Shown here piece after piece: positions 1 through 9,699 of a stretch of 64,000 nucleotides of DNA. Source of the stretch: Balanoglossus misakiensis (taxonomy: Eukaryota > Hemichordata); assembly GCA_040954595.2 (NCBI GenBank), contig CM082588.2, positions 11,036,001-11,100,000 of the forward strand. The letters run 5' to 3'. Position 1 is the stretch's first letter; the number at the start of each line of letters is the position of its first letter. The notes beneath the pieces are model-generated. The model saw only the letters and a list, made by a program, of their open reading frames with translations. It had not been told where the DNA came from and searched no databases. The position numbers and the translations under genes are program-made.

Positions 1-1431
1 TCTGCCCATTAATTTTGAGTGTTTGGTGGGGTCAACCTTTGCGTCAACATTAACCAGAGCACACAGTAACCAGGCCGTAGTGGACAGTGTTCTGCCCATT
101 AATTTTGAGTGTTTGGTGGGGTCAACCTTTGCGTCAACATTAACCAGAGCACACAGTAACCAGGCCATAGTGGACAGTGTTCTGCCCATTAATTTTGAGT
201 GTTTGGTGGGGTCAACCTTTGCGTCAACATTAACCAGAGCACACAGTAACCAGGCCGTAGTGGACAGTGTTCTGCCCATTAATTTTGAGTGTTTGGTGGG
301 GTCAACCTTTGCGTCAACATTAACCAGAGCACACAGTAACCAGGCCGTAGTGGACAGTGTTCTGCCCATTAATTTTGAGTGTTTGGTGGGGTCAACCTTT
401 GCGTCAACATTAACCAGAGCACACAGTAACCAGGCCATAGTGGACAGTATGCTGCCCATTGATTTTGAGTGTTTGGTGGGGTCAACCTTTGCGTCAACAT
501 TAACCAGAGCACACAGTAACCAGGCCATAGTGGACAGTGTTCTGCCCATTAATTTTGAGTGTTTGGTGGGGTCAACCTTTGCGTCAACATTAACCAGAGC
601 ACACAGTAACCAGGCCGTAGTGGACAGTGTGCTGCCCATTAATTTTGAGTGTTTGGTGGGGTCAACCTTTGCGTCAACATTAACTAGGCCAGAGTGGCCA
701 GTATCGTGCCCATTAATTTTGAGTGTTTGGTGGGGGTCAACCTTTGCGTCAACATTAACTAGGCCAGAGTGGCCAGTATCCTGCCCATTAATTTTGAGTG
801 TTTGGTGGGGTCAACCTTTGCGTCAACATTAACCAGAGCACACAGTAACCAGGCCGTAGTGGACAGTGTTCTGCCCATTAATTTTGAGTGTTTGGTGGGG
901 TCAACCTTTGCGTCAACATTAACCAGAGCACACAGTAACCAGGCCATAGTGGACAGTATGCTGCCCATTGATTTTGAGTGTTTGGTGGCGTCAACCTTTG
1001 CGTCAACATTAACCAGAGCACACAATAACCAGGCCGTAGTGGACAGTGTTCTGCCCATTAATTTTGAGTGTTTGGTGGGGTCAACCTTTGCGTCAACATT
1101 AACCAGAGCACACAATAACCAGGCCGTAGTGGACAGTGTTCTGCCCATTAATTTTGAGTGTTTGGTGGGGTCAACCTTTGCGTCAACATTAACCAGAGCA
1201 CACAGTAACCAGGCCATAGTGGACAGTGTTCTGCCCATTAATTTTGAGTGTTTGGTGGGGTCAACCTTTGCGTCAACATTAACCAGAGCACACAGTAACC
1301 AGGCCGTAGTGGACAGTGTGCTGCCCATTAATTTTGAGTGTTTGGTGGGGTCAACCTTTGCGTCAACATTAAGCAGGCCAGACAGTAACCAGGCCAGAGT
1401 GGACAGTATCCTGCCTATTAATTTTGAGTGA
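1..1431. repeat. 90-bp satellite array (about 15.5 units)
   Basis: The unit beginning CTGCCCATTAATTTTGAG recurs every 90 bp from the window edge. There are two shortened units of 74 and 75 bp around 633-781, and a decayed last unit ending near 1431. The array therefore extends leftwards out of the window. Because 90 is divisible by 3, both strands stay open for hundreds of residues with a 30-residue period. The unit-to-unit differences (GTA/ATA, AGT/AAT, AAT/GAT, GGG/GCG) fall at first or second codon positions of the plus frame and change residues, so there is no sign of protein constraint. I read it as non-coding satellite. Confidence 0.95.
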
Positions 1432-2394
1432 TTTGTGGGTCAATTTGATCAAATACTGCCTACCGCTGGCACTGCATATTTGAAGAAATGTGAAAAGATG
1501 GCAAGACAGGTTTGGTAAATGTGGGCCCCCTAACTGAAGCAAAAGCACAAACTTAAAACAAAGATATGAATTTGGAAGAGTTTTATTTATTACATATGAA
1601 AAATAATGAAGACTTATGCTTCAAAGTAAGTATCGACGGAGTCGAACCGCCAATGCTGCAATGGCATTATACCCATAATACTTTTTTGCTTTTTGCATGA
1701 ATTTCATTATTTTTCATATGCTGTGCAGCTAAAGTGTGGCTAGATGGCTAACTGCTGATGTAAAATATCTTGCATACCAATTTGGAACAATTACCCCAAG
1801 TAGTGGTCAAACAGAAACAATGCTTGCATTCAATTTAAAACAAGGTGACAAAAGTGGTTGAAATGAAACAATAAGCAAAAACAGTGTTTATCAAACTGAA
1901 ATAATGTGGTCGAAATGAAACAATGAGCAAAAACAGTGTTTATCAAACTGAAATAATGTGCCAAAATAGCTCCTGTTGATATTGCACAAAATTAACTGTT
2001 GCATTCTACCCTTGAGTTAATTTTTATTTCCAGGCAATTATGTGCTTAATACTAAATATTATCTATGGGTACAAACCATCAGTTTCTTAAGTGCAAATCG
2101 CAAGAAGCTCCCCCATACAATTTTAGTGTTTTTTTAAATCAAGCAAGATAATTACATACTGTGTGATAAACTAACTAACTTTACGCGCCTGGGGACAGTT
2201 AAAAACCTCGAGCCAAATATAAAATGAGGAAAAACTGCCCCCTCCCCCGTTGTGAATTTTAAAAGGTTGGGGCTCAAACTAACCAGAATTGTCTTGCCGA
2301 CTCCTATTTTTCTGTGTACATTTTGATGTATTGTTGTTACGCGAGATTGAGGATTCGTGTTGATGCGGGAATTACGATGACGAAAGCAAAAAAT
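1432..2394. other. Non-genic spacer with a 52-bp tandem duplication
   Basis: No exon or long frame is supported here. The stretch contains a 52-bp tandem duplication at about 1861-1964 (AAATGAAACAATRAGC at 1861 and 1913). It also holds the tRNA-like fold at 1628-1683 listed separately. The rest is AT-rich unique-looking DNA. Confidence 0.6.
1628..1683 (-). other. tRNA-like 56-nt fold lacking a D arm
   Basis: On the minus strand a 7-bp acceptor-like stem pairs AAGTATT with GATACTT (one G-T pair). A 5-bp stem AATGC/GCATT closes a 7-nt loop, CATTGCA. A T-arm-like hairpin GGCGG-TTCGACT-CCGTC follows; its loop sequence is the classic tRNA T-loop. The D arm is missing and the total length is only 56 nt. 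The loop has A, not T, at the position of invariant U33. It could be a degenerate tRNA, a tRNA-derived SINE relic or a mitochondrial-type tRNA insertion. It is unlikely to be a working nuclear tRNA. Confidence 0.3.
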
Positions 2395-2582
2395 CCATCG
2401 GCGAATCAAACGGGCACACGGCGAAATTCCATTACACGACGATCCAACTGCGATGAAGAACGCGAACGCGGGTAACGTTGTAAAAAATCCATCGGCGAAT
2501 CAAACGGGCACACGGCGAAATTCCATTACATGACGAGCGACCTGCAATGAAGAACGCGAACGCGGGTAACGCTGCAAAAAAT
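2395..2582. repeat. 94-bp tandem duplication
   Basis: The segment starting CCATCGGCGAATCAAACGGG occurs at 2395 and again at 2489, 94 bp apart. Only a few differences separate the copies. It is locally GC-richer than the surroundings, with CGCGAACGCG in each copy. Short open frames on the minus strand here follow from the duplication. Confidence 0.85.
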
Positions 2583-2599
2583 CCGCAGACAATTATTAC

Positions 2600-3190
2600 A
2601 CGAATGCATAGCAACAATTATTTTACCCAACCTGACACTAATAAATTACCCAATGATTTTAAATTTCTTATTATTACACCCCAACTAATCATTATACCTT
2701 TGTAATATTAACACCGTTTATACACATCCCATAATGTTTATACCATCAAGTTAATACCATTTTATTATTATTATACCACCAAAACCATGTGTTACCCATT
2801 TTTTTTATTATTACACCATTGATGTTAACATCTTTATATATTATACCGGTATTTACCCTCTGTACATGTACAGTTTTTATTTACCACGTGGCATTACTCA
2901 TGTTTTTATAGTATTTTAATTACTTATCATACCCTTGAAACCATAATATTATACCCTTGCAGACAGTTTTATTATAGTACCCTTGTGCACAATGTCTTAT
3001 TAGTCATCATACACCAACCCTTCACCATTTCATTAGATTATACCATTTTTATTAGCCTAACCTGTTTATACACCAACCCTTCACCATTCCGTTAGATTAT
3101 ACCATTTTTTATTACCCTAACATATTCATACACCAACCCTTTACCATTCCCTCAGATTAAACCATTTTTATTAGCCTAACCTATTGACAG
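2600..3190. repeat. AT-rich degenerate repeats ending in a ~60-bp tandem block
   Basis: The motif ACACCAACCCTTCACCATT recurs at 3011, 3070 and 3130 in ~60-bp units, each with TTATACCATTTTTATTA. Upstream to about 2600 the sequence is made of looser TTATTA/TTATACC variants that look like decayed units. No gene is seen. Confidence 0.7.
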
Positions 3191-3247
3191 CATCCCTCTG
3201 GTTTTGATATTGTTATCTGGTGCGGCGTTGTTGTAGATATTGATTAG

Positions 3248-4170
3248 ACTCCCTCCGGCGATGATAATACCAATGAACCTATTGAAAAAAAAGAATGAAT
3301 ATTATTTATTAGATCAGATCAACAAATCATGGCGTCGTTCATCCCTCTGGTCACAGGAGCATCATCTGGCGTCGTTACAGGTTTAAGTTCATCCCTCCAG
3401 TACAGTATAAGGTGGCGGCGTCGTTACAAGTATTAAGTTCATCTCTCCAGTACAGTATTAGGTGGCGGCGGCGTTACAAGTATTAACTTCATCTTTCCAG
3501 TACAGTATTAGGTGGCGGCGTCGTTACAAGTATTAACTTCATCTCTCCAGTACAGTATTAGGTGGCGGCGTCGTTACAAGTTTAAGTTCATCCCTCCAGT
3601 ACAGTATTAGGTGGCGGCGTCGTTACAAGTATTAACTTCATCTCTCCAGTACAGTATTAGGTGGCGGCGTCGTTACAAGTATTAACTTCATCTCTCCAGT
3701 ACAGTATTAGGTGGCGGCGTCGTTACAAGTATTAACTTCATCTCTCCAGTACAGTATTAGGTGGCGGCGTCGTTACAAGTATTAACTTCATCTCTCCAGT
3801 ACAGTATTAGGTGGCGGCGTCGTTACAAGTATTAACTTCATCTCTCCAGTACAGTATTAGGTGGCGGCGTTGTTACAAGTATTAACTTCATCTCTCCAGT
3901 ACAGTATTAGGTGGCGGCGTCGTTACAAGTATTAAGTTCATCTCTCCAGTACAGTATTAGGTGGCGGCGTCGTTACAAGTATTAACTTCATCTCTCCAGT
4001 ACAGTATTAGGTGGCGGCGTCGTTACAAGTTTAAGTTCATACCTCCAGTACAGTATTAGGTGGCGACGTCGTTACAAATATTACACTCCCTCCAGCAGCA
4101 GTGTTACCAAAGAACCTAATGTAAAAAAAGAATGAAATTATTTTAATAATCTGATTAGGTCAAGTCATCA
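3248..4170. repeat. 50-bp minisatellite bracketed by direct repeats
   Basis: From about 3385 to 4085 a 50-bp unit containing CCAGTACAGTATTAGGTGGC is repeated about 14 times (for example CGTTACAAGT at 3721 and 3771). The array is bracketed by related ~85-bp flanks at about 3248-3330 and 4085-4170. Both contain CTCCCTCC, then AAGAACCTA or TGAACCTA, then AAAAAAGAATGAA. The array may thus be the expanded core of a longer element. No reading frame is maintained. Confidence 0.9.
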
Positions 4171-4204
4171 TATTGATAAAGAAAACGACAAGAAGAAATC
4201 ATTT

Positions 4205-4460
4205 AAAAATTAACGCTGCCAGCACCATTGGTTGGGCCCAAACGGTTCCCATGGTTACCAGGGTATGCCAAGGCTGTATTCTGCTGTGAATACCAAGATA
4301 TATGAAAGCTGGTCAAAGGTTACCCCAGGGTCATTGAAAATCGCAAAAAATAGCGTCAAGGACACTGTGGTCTCATTTAGTGATTACACTAGAAAAAGTC
4401 TACACAGGAGTACAGACAGACAGACACACACATAGAGAGGCAATAAAATATGATGCCCCC
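4205..4460 (+). mobile_element. Truncated 'gcagc'-type non-autonomous repeat
   Basis: The stretch begins GCTGCCAGCACCATTGGTTG followed by GGCCCAAACGG, matching in layout the AAGCTGCAAGCAGC...GGGCCCAAGC start of the element at 36.2 kb. It ends in an ACAGACAGACACACACA tail. It is probably a fragment of a high-copy non-autonomous element. The 67-residue frame inside shows no recognisable domain. Confidence 0.45.
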
Positions 4461-4489
4461 CCAGCCCCGAAAACATCTTGATCTTATGT

Positions 4490-4700
4490 ATGCTGGCCTG
4501 GTACAATAGACAAACCAGCCAATTAATGAAAATTTTGTACAAATACAGAGCTCAAAGTTGCATTTTAGTGAGCCCAAAAGCAAATTAACTCAATGTTACG
4601 ACAAATTTTACTTTTGCCACTCAAAGTTTGCATCGGTGGGGTGGGATGGCAAGTACTCTTCCCTGATACAATAGACAAACCAGCCAATAAATGAAATGAG
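4490..4700. repeat. Repeat fragment flanked by 30-bp direct repeats
   Basis: The string ACAATAGACAAACCAGCCAA occurs at about 4503 and again at about 4669, enclosing ~140 bp. The enclosed stretch (TACAGAGCTCAAAGTTGCAT ... AAGCAAATTAACTCAA) is, in reverse complement, similar to 13,232-13,303 inside the Harbinger-like MITE. It is therefore a fragment of that family. Confidence 0.6.
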
Positions 4701-4849
4701 GTGAAGAATGAAGGTGAAGAATGAATAACTTTATTTGATTCCATTATCTAAACAAACACATCCAATTAACTTCCTACTCAAATTTCAAAGTAATCAGTCA
4801 TAGGTTTTGTAAATCATCATGAGAAATCACCCTGAAACCAAATCAAATC

Positions 4850-5152
4850 AAAAATCATATAAGCCTAGTCGGGCTCTGCGCTCCAGCTCAAGGAACCAGT
4901 TGTGTGTACCAAAGTACAGACTCAAAACATATGGTGGATGTGCCTTTTCCCTTGTCGCGCCACAACTTTGGAATCTCTGCCATCTGACATTCAACAGGCT
5001 TCTAGTCTCAACATTTTCAAACAAAAACTCAAGACATTTCTATTTGTCAAAGCCTACGAACACTGATGTTATACTTTCAGCGCCTTTGGAAATAACATTG
5101 TTATTGATTCTGGCGCTTTATAAATGTTTGTTTTGATTTGATTTGATTTGAT
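4850..5152 (+). mobile_element. 5'-truncated CR1/L2-like LINE, 3' end
   Basis: The frame reads PSRALRSSSRNQLCVPKYRL, then KTYGGCAFSLVAPQLWN, the conserved C-terminal end of CR1/L2-type reverse transcriptase ORF2. Downstream the DNA carries TCTGGCGCTTTATAAATG and stops in a (TTTGA)n run at about 5131-5152. Short tandem repeats at the 3' end are the hallmark of this LINE group. The frame drifts after the LWN motif, so it is a dead, heavily 5'-truncated copy of ~300 bp. Compare the minus-strand fragment at 36.9-37.8 kb. Confidence 0.8.
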
Positions 5153-6660
5153 CCCCCAAAAATATACTATTCAATTCATCAAGTTGATTTGAAAAACATA
5201 CATGCAAATCTTACTTGAGCTACCCCTAACATGACTAACAAATTTTAAAGCAATGGAACAAGCGGTTTTAGAGAAAAAAAATTAATTAAACAAGGCTGAA
5301 ATTGCTCCAAAATTATCAATATGCAAATTTTGCAACATTTCAACAAAAGTATTGTAACTCATATCACCTACATGAAGCTTCATACTAAATTTTTTTTACC
5401 ACAAATGAGGAAAAAGGCAAAAAATGCATAAAATAGAACATTCAAACTATTAGTTAAAAAAATACAGGATTGTATGTGGTTGACATAAGGTACTTGCATA
5501 CCAATTGTCAAATCAATCTGTAAATTATCATGAGAACAAACCCTGAAACCTTCAAATCAAATTTCAAAGCAGTGGGGGTAAAGGGGGCACAGTACGATAT
5601 TTTACCCACAACTCTCCATGATTTGTATCATCGAGATTGTCCATTTAATTACTTTCTGTTTTAGATACTAACAATGATATGAAGTACATATAACTGTATT
5701 AAGATTTATCTAGAAAAAGTATGTTGAGGAATTAGAGTGAAAATTTCAAAATCAAGATTTAAAAGCCATAGAAATCAAAGTATTCATTCATGTACGTCAA
5801 ATGTCACACTTAGGAGGAAAGAAGCAATGACTAACTGAGGTGGCCAGTCTCTGTTGAAAGTCAACATGTAAATTTCCATTGTTCTGTCTATAGAAAAAAA
5901 TCAATATTGTTTTGTTTGATTAAACAAGTGTTTCAAGTGTCCCTGTTTTACTTCAAACTTTTTTGTATCGGCTGGCTATGCAATTGCTTATTTTATAAAA
6001 TTTGTATCTCCTCTTTCAATAATGCATGATTTTGTTTATCATTTGAAATGGTAATTGACAATAAGATTCGCCTTTAAAGCATGCTCTCAAAATTTGTATT
6101 AGTGGTCTACAATTTTCTCTACACATGTGAACTTTGCCTGGTTTGACCGAGTAATCTCTGGTTGTACAAACCAGAGTGATTCATGGGATATTTCACGTAC
6201 TGTGGGGGGTTCTGAGAAGAGTTTTGACCAAAAATGGCAAAAATCATCCCAAAAATATACTATTCAATTCATCAAGTTGATTTGAAAAACATACATGCAA
6301 ATCTTACTTGGGCTACCCCTAATATGACTAACAAATTTCAAAGCAATGTAACAACCGGTTTAAAAAAAAAATTCAAAAACGGCCGAAATTGCTCCAAAAT
6401 TATGAATATGCAAATTTTGCAACATTTTAACAAAAGTATGCTAACTCATATCACCTATATGAAGCTTCATACTAAATTTCAAAGAAGTCGTCTCATCAAT
6501 TTTAGAAAAGTAGATGTTTTACCAAAAATGAGGAAAAAGGCAAAAAATGCATAAAAATAGAACATTCAAACTATTCAAAATACAGGACTGTATGTGGTTG
6601 ACATAAGGTACTTGCATACCAATTGTCAAATCAATCTGACCAGTGGTTTTGACCAATTTC
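5153..6660. repeat. Two direct copies of a diverged repeat, with spacer
   Basis: The segment CCAAAAATATACTATTCAAT ... occurs at about 5155-5600 and again at about 6247-6660 with ~90% similarity. It runs through TGCAAATTTTGCAACATTT and the ACAGGATTGTATGTGGTTGA / ACAGGACTGTATGTGGTTGA block. It is a member of the repeat family whose 3' end is the GGTCCCAT hairpin seen at 9.6, 11.7 and 12.2 kb. The 600 bp between the copies holds no recognisable gene. The 106-residue plus-strand frame at 6234-6554 is repeat-derived. Confidence 0.75.
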
Positions 6661-6980
6661 AAATTTTCCCAGCTAATTTGCATTTATTTAACAATTTCAA
6701 CTGAATATGGCTGCCAGGTCAAATGACTGATTTGAATTTCAAGGTGCACACTCATTGGCAAGGACAACTGTGACAAATTCAAGAAGCATAGGTGTGGCAG
6801 GTTTTCAGAGCAAGGTGTAAAAAATATCCAGGGAATGGGGCCCAAGCTCCTAAAAACCCAGCACAATACCAATAGGGACTCATATTACTAACAAAGTGTA
6901 AGCCTGTAATAAGTCAAAAGCTGCACATCTTTTTACCACCTCGTGCCAGTACTAAGCAATAAGACTTTTTATAGAGTTGT
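6661..6980. other. Non-genic stretch
   Basis: The 3' part of the preceding repeat family decays here. A 62-residue minus frame has no recognised domain. Nothing else is supported. Confidence 0.4.
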
Positions 6981-7721
6981 TTAAGGTGGCACTGCATGAA
7001 ACCGTCGAGACTTTTTCAGAGGCCTATTTCTCATCAAAGACAAAGTTTAAACCCCCATAAACCATATATATTCTGGAAGCTGAGATTTTGAACTTTTGTT
7101 TGAGTTGCAAATATTATTGATCCCCGGAAATGGTGGCGATTTTGGGCGAAAAAACCCATTTTTTGATATTATGTCATGAAATTTAAAATAGGTAAAAAAG
7201 TTGACCATGCATCATGCATCTTAATATGTCATTCGAAACTAAAGTACACGTGCAAAAAAACGCTAATTTTGTTTTGCGTTATCTGCTTCCATTGAGGAGT
7301 AACAGCGTTTGAAAGTTAGATTTTCTGAAAATTTGATCAAATTCACGGTGAGTTGTAATGAATCAGAGTTTATTCCCGCCAGGGACACTTTATCGACATA
7401 CAAAACTAGCGTTTTGTTGGATGGGTCATACACAATTCCCTGTCAAAATTTGAGCAAATTCGGCCAATGCAGGGCGAAGCTATTTTAGTCCGAAGTTGTC
7501 AAAAGCAGCGAAAATGCAAACCGAGAAAAACGGCCATTTGCATTGTTGACACCTATTTGTTAAGCTGTGAACTCATTCAGAAAAGTGCTATTTGGGGGTG
7601 ATTGTGCACCATTTCCGCCAAGACGTATTAGTCAGGATGTGGGTGAGTATTAGGCCTACCGATTTATGTAAAAAAGTAAAATTTGGCAAAAATCACAACT
7701 TTTCATGCAATGCCACCTTAA
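6981..7721. mobile_element. 733-bp TTAA-flanked MITE/DNA transposon relic
   Basis: The terminal inverted repeats are GGTGGCACTGCATGAAA at 6985 and its complement TTTCATGCAATGCCACC ending at 7717, with one mismatch in 17. Both ends are flanked by TTAA (6981-6984 and 7718-7721), the target-site duplication typical of piggyBac-like elements. The interior has no transposase frame, so it is non-autonomous. Confidence 0.85.
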
Positions 7722-9410
7722 TTGTCTCTGCTGATGCCAGAGATTGAAAAAGAATCCTACAAGTTAGGATTTTCAGAAACAATGATAGCTATTTCTATTA
7801 CTGTTTGTAAACAAAAATGTGATGTTCACCGCCTTGTTTTCAGAAAAGTATTTACATAAATGTTTTTCCATAGAGTTAACACAGACATTGGCAGCCATCT
7901 TGAATTTCAAAAACTGCAACAATATCTCCAATGCAACAAATCTGCAAATTGTACTATTTGACACCTGACTTAGGTCAAGGGGTTTCAGAGATGATGACTA
8001 CTCTTCAGACTCAGACAAAATAATAATGCAATATTCAGCGGAATTTCAAAAGCATTGACTAAGATCACCAAGGGACAATTCATACCAAAGATCAAAACAA
8101 TTAGACGTACCTATTTTAAAGATCATTATGAAAACTTTACAGATTCGGTTATAATGTAAATAAAAGTAGATCACCCCTGTGGCAATCAGACATGCATATT
8201 CTGACAAGATTTTTTGTTTGTACAAAAAGGCAACTGTCTCCAAAATACAAAATTACAGATTATGTCACATACCTCAGGGAGATCAATACTAAATTTCAGA
8301 GAAAATTTCCCCCCAAATATGCAAATTTCACCATATTTTGAAGAAACAACTTGTGTCATACCTAGAAACCTGCATAGTCAAAGTAATCTACGAGCTTAGC
8401 TTTTTTCTTCCAAAAACAGCAAAAAACTTGTTCCAAACTACAAATATGCAGAATTCAACACAATTTGAACACACATTACTTCGCCACCCCAAGAAACCTG
8501 CACACCAATTTTAAAAGCACTTGCGCCAGTGATTTCAGAAAAGAAAAATGTTGACAGACATAGGATGACTGAACATCTATCTACCTGTCAGATAACTTTT
8601 GCAGTGCTGAGAGCAGAGCTAGAGATTGGTGTTGTCTTTTTACATTTTAAATCATCACACTTTGCTACTCAAAGCTACTATTCTGCTATGCTTGAGAAAT
8701 GACTTGGGACCATTTTTGGCAAACAATAGTCACTAATCTTCCTCAGTTTATAGTACAATGTACCTACACTGTTTTAGTAATGTACTGAAAATGTTCAGAC
8801 TATTTCTTGTGTCTGCATATGTCTTTAGTACAGAAGAATAATCTATCCGGTTGTCATTTCTCTGTTTATTCAGAAATAAACTAGTCTGGGTTGCAACAGT
8901 AAAAATTTTAAAATATTCATACCCTTTCTGAAGGATGTTCAAAACCAATACCTATGTGAAGCATTATATCAAATTTGCTGGGTAACTGTGGATTTATAAC
9001 TTTTGCTAATTACAGTGCTAACTCACACTGGATGATTCGACGGTAATTTTAGATTCATATGAAGATTTTTTACCAATAATGTTGAAAAATACAAACAAAT
9101 GCATCAAAAATAGAAAATCAAAATTAGCTCAAAACATACAGGACTGTATGAGGTAGGCATAAGGTACTTGCATACCAATTTCCAAATCAATCTGACCAGC
9201 AGTTGTTGAATTTTGCGAGTTTTGACCAATTTCACATTTTCCAGCTAATTTGCATATATTTGGTAATGACATTTTCATGTTAACAAACTCCAATCTACAG
9301 CCCAGCCTGCATCTGCACACCAAATATCGAGGTGATATGCACAACGGTTTTCAAGTTTTAGATGTGGACGGACATACAGACATACATCCATACAAACAGA
9401 CAGACATACT
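7722..9410. repeat. Diverged copies of hairpin-ended repeat; no gene
   Basis: The stretch repeats the family vocabulary (ATATGCAAATTTC, AATTTGAACA, ACAGGACTGTATGAGGT, GCTAATTTGCATAT). It closes in an ACAGACATACATCCATAC tail at about 9370-9410. At least two partial copies are overlaid at about 7,900-8,560 and 9,000-9,410. Open frames of 61-71 residues on either strand are without recognisable domains. Confidence 0.6.
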
Positions 9411-9608
9411 GTAAAACACTTTATTTTCGCGAGCAATTAATTTTCGCCAAATACGCGAGAGCCAAAATAACGTGAAAATAAAAAGTCGCGTAAATTGTTT
9501 TTGAAGATAACGATGCAGTGAATGAAATAAGAGAACGCGAAAATTAATACTCGCGAAACAGTGGCCTCTCTCGATATCGCGAAAAATTTAACTCGCGAAA
9601 ATACAGTA
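9409..9608. mobile_element. ~195-bp TA-flanked MITE rich in TTTCGCGA
   Basis: Ends CTGTAAAACACTTTATTTTC...(CGCGAG) and (CTCGCGAAAA)TACAG form partial inverted repeats flanked by TA on both sides. It is inserted inside the ACATAC...CATCC microsatellite tail of the hairpin-ended repeat, splitting it from its hairpin at 9645. TA flanks with CTGTA/TACAG ends suggest a Tc1/mariner-type MITE. The 92-residue minus frame crossing it is spurious. Confidence 0.75.
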
Positions 9609-9644
9609 CATCCATACATAAATACAGACACAACTGATTCCATA

Positions 9645-9673
9645 AGGCCCATGGTACATACCATATGGGACCT
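9645..9673. repeat. Terminal hairpin of repeat family (AGGCCCAT/ATGGGACCT)
   Basis: Left arm AGGCCCAT and right arm ATGGGACCT close a short loop and are followed by AA. The same terminal stem with AGGTCCCAT recurs at 11,674, 12,152, 18,803 and 19,327 (there AGGTACCAT). It always lies after a CAGACATACAT-rich tail and CTGATCCCATAAGG-like text, so it marks the 3' end of the element. Confidence 0.8.
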
Positions 9674-9699
9674 AAAAACTGCAGAAGCTACACAAAACA

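Noticed and set aside
23-1431. 269- and 220-residue plus frames and a 189-residue minus frame in the 90-bp array as repeat proteins
   Set aside because: Both strands are open because the period is a multiple of 3. Differences are at replacement sites, and there is no start context, signal peptide or splice support.
1-4085. CRISPR array
   Set aside because: Tandem units are contiguous (90 and 50 bp) without unique spacers, and the window is eukaryotic.
6684-6872. TWQPYS on the minus strand as part of a UBC-domain exon of the UBE2J1 gene
   Set aside because: Only six residues fit. It is far from the last exon on the wrong side for a minus-strand gene, with no acceptor/donor pair.
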